NCBI GenBank assembly: GCA_900540335.1
Contig: UQFC01000105.1
Coordinates: forward strand, 1 to 8,670
Direction of reading: 5' to 3'
Origin: an uncultured Clostridium sp.
GTDB taxonomy: Bacteria > Bacillota > Clostridia > Lachnospirales > Lachnospiraceae
DNA length: 8,670 bases
A program made the position numbers and the translations under genes. The notes under the pieces were generated by a model. It did no database searches and had not been told where the DNA came from. It saw only the letters and a list, made by a program, of their open reading frames with translations. Shown piece by piece: positions 4,984 through 8,670 of the stretch (within the stretch, counting starts at the first letter, position 1; each line of letters begins with the position of its first letter).

Positions 4984-5979
4984 TTGAAGCATATCAAACA
5001 TTTACTCAGTGCATCCTTTTTTGCACTGTCCTTGTCTTTTTATCATACCCTGACTGTTTTTGCCGTTTCTGAAGGTGAGCTTCAGGCACAGGTAGAAGCG
5101 ACCGGAAAAGAAACGGTTTCAGGGAATGTACTAATCTGGTTTCTGTGTGCCATTGCCTTTCTTAAGGTTTCACAGAAAATTGATTCGTTTATGTCTGCCT
5201 TGGGAATCAATGTAGGGCACACAGGCGGCTCCATGCTGGCAGAAGCTATGATTGCCGCAAAAGGAATCGGATCTGTCCGAAACTTTTCCAGTCATTATTT
5301 TGGCGGCGGAAGAAGCAGCCATTCTTCCCATGTCAATTCCGGCTCCAGTGTCAGCGGCGGATTTCTAGCAGGCGGTCTGGCAGGCGTAGTAAGCCGTTCT
5401 GTAACCCAAAGCGCCGTCAAAGCCGCTGTCTCTCCAGCTTCTTCTACTGCTTCTGGAAACAACAGGACTGGAGGCGGGTTAAGCGGTCTTGCTGAAACAG
5501 CGGCGGCTGGTATTGGAGGACAATTATATTCCGCATCCGTCAGCAAAGGAGGGGATTTTGCAAATGATGTGATTGGTACAGTAGCGGCTGGAGCGATTTC
5601 TTCTACCGGTTCCATAACAGGAGAAAAGGCCGAACAGGCGCTTTATTCCTATATGGGATATGCCGCATTGGAGGAAGGTGTTGAACATGTCCCCTCTTTT
5701 TCCAATGTAGAAATCGGAGGCGGTCGTATTACCGGTACGGAGGTTTCCGAAAGTTATCCGGAAGGAATTGCCTTTGGTATGTACCATACGGAGCAATACA
5801 CAGCGCCGGAAGGTTCCTATACTACAGTTCATGCTGCTGACGGTTCTTCCTGGTATAAGCAGTATGCTGCTGATTCTGTAGATAAATCTCCTTACATGGC
5901 TCCGGATGGTTCCATTGCCTACAAGGAGACCATTGTGAAAAAACTTCCCCCAACGCCTAAAAGAAAGGACCGGATATAA
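4984..5979 (+). CDS. Gly/Ser-rich exported or anchored protein of the conjugation operon, function unknown
   Basis: The 331-residue protein starts at TTG. Residues 1-27 look like a signal peptide with a cleavage site after VFA, and 47-62 form one membrane segment (GNVLIWFLCAIAFLKV). Residues about 106-210 are low complexity, rich in Gly, Ser and Ala (GGGRSSHSSH, SGGFLAGGLAGVV). The C-terminal third is hydrophilic with many Tyr, Gly and Pro (HTEQYTAPEGSYTTVHA) and ends in a basic KRKDR. The Gly/Ala-rich middle followed by a soluble tail resembles the C-terminal part of TrbL-type proteins, so this may work with the VirB6-like protein encoded just upstream; this is inference. The next gene's ATG follows its TAA directly, so the two are probably translationally coupled. 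I do not recognise a named family. Confidence 0.75.
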   Translation: MKHIKHLLSASFFALSLSFYHTLTVFAVSEGELQAQVEATGKETVSGNVLIWFLCAIAFLKVSQKIDSFMSALGINVGHTGGSMLAEAMIAAKGIGSVRNFSSHYFGGGRSSHSSHVNSGSSVSGGFLAGGLAGVVSRSVTQSAVKAAVSPASSTASGNNRTGGGLSGLAETAAAGIGGQLYSASVSKGGDFANDVIGTVAAGAISSTGSITGEKAEQALYSYMGYAALEEGVEHVPSFSNVEIGGGRITGTEVSESYPEGIAFGMYHTEQYTAPEGSYTTVHAADGSSWYKQYAADSVDKSPYMAPDGSIAYKETIVKKLPPTPKRKDRI

Positions 5980-7356
5980 ATGAAAAATCAGAACCAAACC
6001 AGCTTTGGCGAAGACTTGACAGCTGGTTTCTCAGTAGCCCATACCTTGCGGGGAGCTGTTAAAACAGGAAAACTCTTTTCTCAGGCTGCAAAAGGGACTG
6101 CCGCTGGCGGTCCTTATGGCGCTGCCCTTGGCGCTCTATGGGAAAGCCGGAAACACCTTGGAACGATTGCAACTGTGTTCTCCTTTTTTCTCATCCTGCC
6201 TGTTCTTTTTCTGCTTCTGCTTCCAGGGCTTGTTTTTGACGGTCTGGGAAATTCCGTTTCCCCCGCTGATCCAGAGCATCCCCTTCTCAACAGTGAACTG
6301 GCAATCATGGGAAACTGCAATGAAATCTCATTTACGCTGAATGCCATTTTAACGGAAGGGATGGAAGATGTAACATCCAGAATCGAAACAGATTTTGCAG
6401 CCTCCGGCGGCGATGGAATGGAAATTCTGAATCCCTATGAAAAAAATCCCGTTTATAACGCCAACCTCTTTGCCGCCCAGTACTGTGCAGCGAAAGCCGA
6501 GGATTTCAGGAGCATATCCATTTCCAACATGGCTGACATCCTGCGGCAGAATAAACATCATCTATACTCCTTCCAGCGCAGGGAAGAACTGCGGGAGGTA
6601 ACGGAAACGGATCCCGAAACAGGGGAAGAGACCTCCACAACAGAAACATGGCTGATTTACACCATTGTTTACAACGGAGAAGCCTATTTTGCGGACCAGG
6701 TGTTTTCTTTAACAGATGAGCAGAAAGAACTGGCTGGAAATTATGCGGAAAACCTCAGCCTGTTTCTGGGAGACGGACTGCTGCAAAGCCTGGACAGCTG
6801 GACTGGAAACAGCATCCCCTCTCTTGGGAATGTGCAGTTTTCTGATGGAGTAACGGAAGTCATTTATTATAACCAGATGGATGAGCGTTATGCCAAAAAG
6901 CCCTATGGTACCGATCATATCGGCAGCTCAGGCTGTGGTCCTACTGCTATGGCAATGGTCGTATCCTCCCTTTCCGGAACAATCGTAGATCCAGTGGAAA
7001 TGTCCCGATGGTCTTATGAAAACGGATACTGGTGCAAAGGAAGCGGCTCTTATCATGCGTTAATCCCTGCGGCAGCCAAGCATTGGAATCTTCCAGTGTC
7101 CGGCTGTACTTCCTCCGAACCACAAAGAATTCTGGATGCCCTTTCTGAAGGAAAACTGGTAGTGGCAATCATGGCAAAAGGTCATTTTACCAAATCCGGT
7201 CATTTTATTGTTTTACGGGGAGTGGAGAACGAAAAAATAAAGGTTGCTGATCCTGGCAGCTATAACCGGAGCGGACAGCTCTGGGATTTATCCATCATCT
7301 TAAATGAAGCTAGTCGGCGGGCAGGGGCTGGCGGTCCTTTCTGGATTATCGGCTGA
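5980..7356 (+). CDS. Membrane-anchored C39-family cysteine peptidase, VirB1-position enzyme
   Basis: This 458-residue protein has a cytoplasmic N-terminus of about 60 residues, one membrane helix at about 62-84 (VFSFFLILPVLFLLLLPGLV), a helical extracellular region to about 290 and a C-terminal papain-like domain at about 293-458. The domain carries the C39-type signature: Q299 in YYNQMDERY (oxyanion), C319 in SSGCGPTAM, H408 in SGHFIVLRGV and D424 in VADPGSY. In Gram-positive conjugation systems a membrane-anchored, wall-directed enzyme, usually a lytic transglycosylase and/or NlpC/P60 or CHAP domain, opens the cell wall for the channel. This protein fills that place but with a C39-like fold, so its substrate could be wall peptides or a protein partner. 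The ATG abuts the preceding stop (TAAATG) with only AAAGGA upstream, implying translational coupling. The fold is confident; the substrate is unknown. Confidence 0.85.
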   Translation: MKNQNQTSFGEDLTAGFSVAHTLRGAVKTGKLFSQAAKGTAAGGPYGAALGALWESRKHLGTIATVFSFFLILPVLFLLLLPGLVFDGLGNSVSPADPEHPLLNSELAIMGNCNEISFTLNAILTEGMEDVTSRIETDFAASGGDGMEILNPYEKNPVYNANLFAAQYCAAKAEDFRSISISNMADILRQNKHHLYSFQRREELREVTETDPETGEETSTTETWLIYTIVYNGEAYFADQVFSLTDEQKELAGNYAENLSLFLGDGLLQSLDSWTGNSIPSLGNVQFSDGVTEVIYYNQMDERYAKKPYGTDHIGSSGCGPTAMAMVVSSLSGTIVDPVEMSRWSYENGYWCKGSGSYHALIPAAAKHWNLPVSGCTSSEPQRILDALSEGKLVVAIMAKGHFTKSGHFIVLRGVENEKIKVADPGSYNRSGQLWDLSIILNEASRRAGAGGPFWIIG

Positions 7357-7393
7357 ATGTCTCCTGTCCCGCTATGAAAGTGAGGGAATGAAC

Positions 7394-8670
7394 ATGAACA
7401 ATCAAAGTGACCAAGATACCTATATCATTCCGCCGAATTTCGTGGATACGGGAACCTTCTTCGGCGGAATGTTTAAAGCTCGTAATGTAATCGAAGCGGG
7501 AATCCTTGCAGCCACAGTCGGACTTCCGCTTTTTATTTTTATCCCCCTTGGACTTACCCCGCGCATTATCATTTTATGCCTGACCGCTCTCCCCCTTATG
7601 CTGGTTGCCCTGATCGGCATATCCGGAGAAAGCCTAAGCGCATTTTTGATTATTTTTCTGAAATATCTGAAAAACCGCCGGATTATTGGAAAAGCAGATA
7701 CTGTGTGTGCGACAGGAAAGGCTTCTAAAGAAAAACCATCTGAAAAAGCAAAAAAAGAAAAATCGAAGCCTGCCCATAAAGCTGCATCCTCTCCGTCTAC
7801 TGCTCATAAACGGTTACTTCCAAAAGATACCGGAGACTTCCCTGCTGAATTTGATGAGATACGCGGATATGAACTGCGGCAAAAGCTGCGTCCGGTAAGC
7901 AAAAAGGCACCTGTAACTAAAAAGAAACCAAAGCAGGAAAAAAAGAAAGCTGAAAAAGAGACTTCTCAAAAGAAACGGAAAAATCAGGTTTCCGCCCCAT
8001 CTTTTTTCAATCCAGTGGCAGAATATCTACCCATAGAAAAAGTGGAACATGGAATTATCTATACCAAAGACCACAGGTTTGTGAAGGTTGTGGAGGTCAT
8101 TCCAATCAATTTTCTGTTACGCAGCGCTAGGGAGCAGAGAAACATCATCTACTCCTTTGTTTCCTATTTAAAAATAAGCCCTGTCAAACTGCAGTTTAAG
8201 GTTCTGACACGCAGGGCAGACATTGGAAGTCATTTGAAAACAGTACAACAGGAAATGGAACAGGAAACCAATGAACAATGTCGTCTGATGCAGGAGGATT
8301 ATCTGCAGTTTGTGCAGCAGATCAGTTCCCGCGAAGCCGTTACTCGCCGGTTCTTTCTCATATTTGAATATGAACCATGGAACAATACCAAGCGTTCCGA
8401 GGAAGAAAAGGAGGCGATCCTTTCTCTGGAAAGCGCCGTCCACACTGCCTCAAATTATCTGCGGCAGTGCGGAAATGAGGTCCTGATTCCAGAAAATGAA
8501 GATGAATTTACTGCAGACGTCCTTTATAACCTGCTCTGTCGGAATGAAAGTGCTGTAAAACCGCTCTCTGCCAAAGTCAAAGAGGTAGTCGGGCAGTATG
8601 TTTCCCAAGGAAGGACATCGGAGACAGAACATATTCCAGTTACGGAGTTTATTGCTCCCCAGAGCATTGA
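7394..8670 (+). CDS. PrgI-like/VirB4 (TraE)-type conjugation protein, 5' part (partial)
   Basis: The reading frame is open to the window end, giving 425 codons with no stop. ATG 7394 is chosen because GTGAGG lies about seven bases upstream; the in-frame ATG at 7388 is too close to it. Residues about 11-97 form a PrgI-like domain: IIPPNFVDTGTFFGGMFKAR, then two membrane helices at about 34-53 and 56-77, and LKYLKNRR. Residues about 98-200 are a Lys-rich, probably disordered linker (KEKPSEKAKKEKSKP). From about 205 a VirB4/TraE-type N-terminal domain begins (YLPIEKVEHGIIYTKDHRFV), continuing to the edge with coiled-coil-like helices at about 282-310. The Walker motifs of a VirB4 ATPase would lie beyond the window. 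VirB4 energises T4SS assembly; PrgI-like proteins are usually separate small membrane partners encoded just upstream, so here they appear fused. The VirB4 part is a motif-level call. Confidence 0.8.
   Translation, partial: MNNQSDQDTYIIPPNFVDTGTFFGGMFKARNVIEAGILAATVGLPLFIFIPLGLTPRIIILCLTALPLMLVALIGISGESLSAFLIIFLKYLKNRRIIGKADTVCATGKASKEKPSEKAKKEKSKPAHKAASSPSTAHKRLLPKDTGDFPAEFDEIRGYELRQKLRPVSKKAPVTKKKPKQEKKKAEKETSQKKRKNQVSAPSFFNPVAEYLPIEKVEHGIIYTKDHRFVKVVEVIPINFLLRSAREQRNIIYSFVSYLKISPVKLQFKVLTRRADIGSHLKTVQQEMEQETNEQCRLMQEDYLQFVQQISSREAVTRRFFLIFEYEPWNNTKRSEEEKEAILSLESAVHTASNYLRQCGNEVLIPENEDEFTADVLYNLLCRNESAVKPLSAKVKEVVGQYVSQGRTSETEHIPVTEFIAPQSI

Noticed and set aside
5295..5615. Antisense Pro-rich ORF
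   Set aside because: It is a shadow of the Gly/Ser-rich coding region; Gly codons read as Pro on the other strand.
5524..5997. 157-residue antisense ORF
   Set aside because: It lies inside a convincing plus-strand operon, with no ribosome site or recognisable domain.
7686..7898. 70-residue Lys-rich plus-strand ORF
   Set aside because: It is out of frame within the Lys-rich linker of the open PrgI/VirB4-type gene.
1..8670. CRISPR array, tRNA/rRNA genes, toxin-antitoxin or defence genes, relaxase
   Set aside because: No regular repeat-spacer array, tRNA cloverleaf, rRNA stretch or relaxase/defence motif was seen on either strand.

Overview
The window reads as one end of an integrative and conjugative element (ICE) in a Gram-positive host, most likely a gut-type Clostridia (Bacillota). 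This rests on strong AGGAGG-type ribosome binding sites, TTG starts, and a small Firmicutes-type type IV secretion gene set. The first 88 bases, on the minus strand, are the start of uvrB, a chromosomal gene that is visibly more GC-rich than the rest of the left half. The element boundary should therefore lie between about 89 and 446.

Layout, left to right: (1) the uvrB 5' end (1-88, minus). (2) A 358-base gap without a gene (89-446), with phased direct and inverted repeats (140-208) and a two-step imperfect dyad (237-274), both candidates for attachment-site or regulatory DNA. (3) A minus-strand recombination operon, transcribed from a candidate promoter near 3318-3347 towards uvrB: an excisionase-like winged-HTH protein (2952-3167) and two full-length tyrosine recombinases (1742-2965 and 447-1748). 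The three genes overlap by 14 and 7 bases. (4) A divergent 681-base control region (3168-3848) with an inverted repeat, three TGGCACA direct repeats, some protein-like but broken micro-ORFs, and a strong rho-independent terminator or attenuator at 3771-3813. (5) A plus-strand conjugation operon: a VirB2-like small membrane protein with a TTG start at 3849, a TrbL/VirB6-like polytopic channel protein, a secreted or anchored Gly/Ser-rich protein (TTG start at 4984), a membrane-anchored C39-family cysteine peptidase in the place usually held by the VirB1-like wall hydrolase, and the 5' part of a large protein that joins a PrgI-like membrane domain to a VirB4/TraE-type N-terminal domain. That protein runs off the right edge.

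The modules fit together as follows. The Int/Int/Xis cassette would excise and integrate the element. The divergent operon would build the mating channel: a pilin-like subunit and a VirB6-like inner channel, a wall-remodelling enzyme, and a VirB4-type ATPase complex, whose ATPase domain would lie beyond the window. No relaxase, coupling protein, cargo gene or second att site is visible here.

I see no clear new defence system, toxin-antitoxin pair, CRISPR array or RNA gene. The items most worth following up are the PrgI-VirB4 fusion, the paired overlapping integrases beside uvrB, the attenuator with a Shine-Dalgarno-complementary loop in front of the conjugation operon, and the repeat cluster next to uvrB. 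Function calls are from reading motifs by eye; no database search was run.
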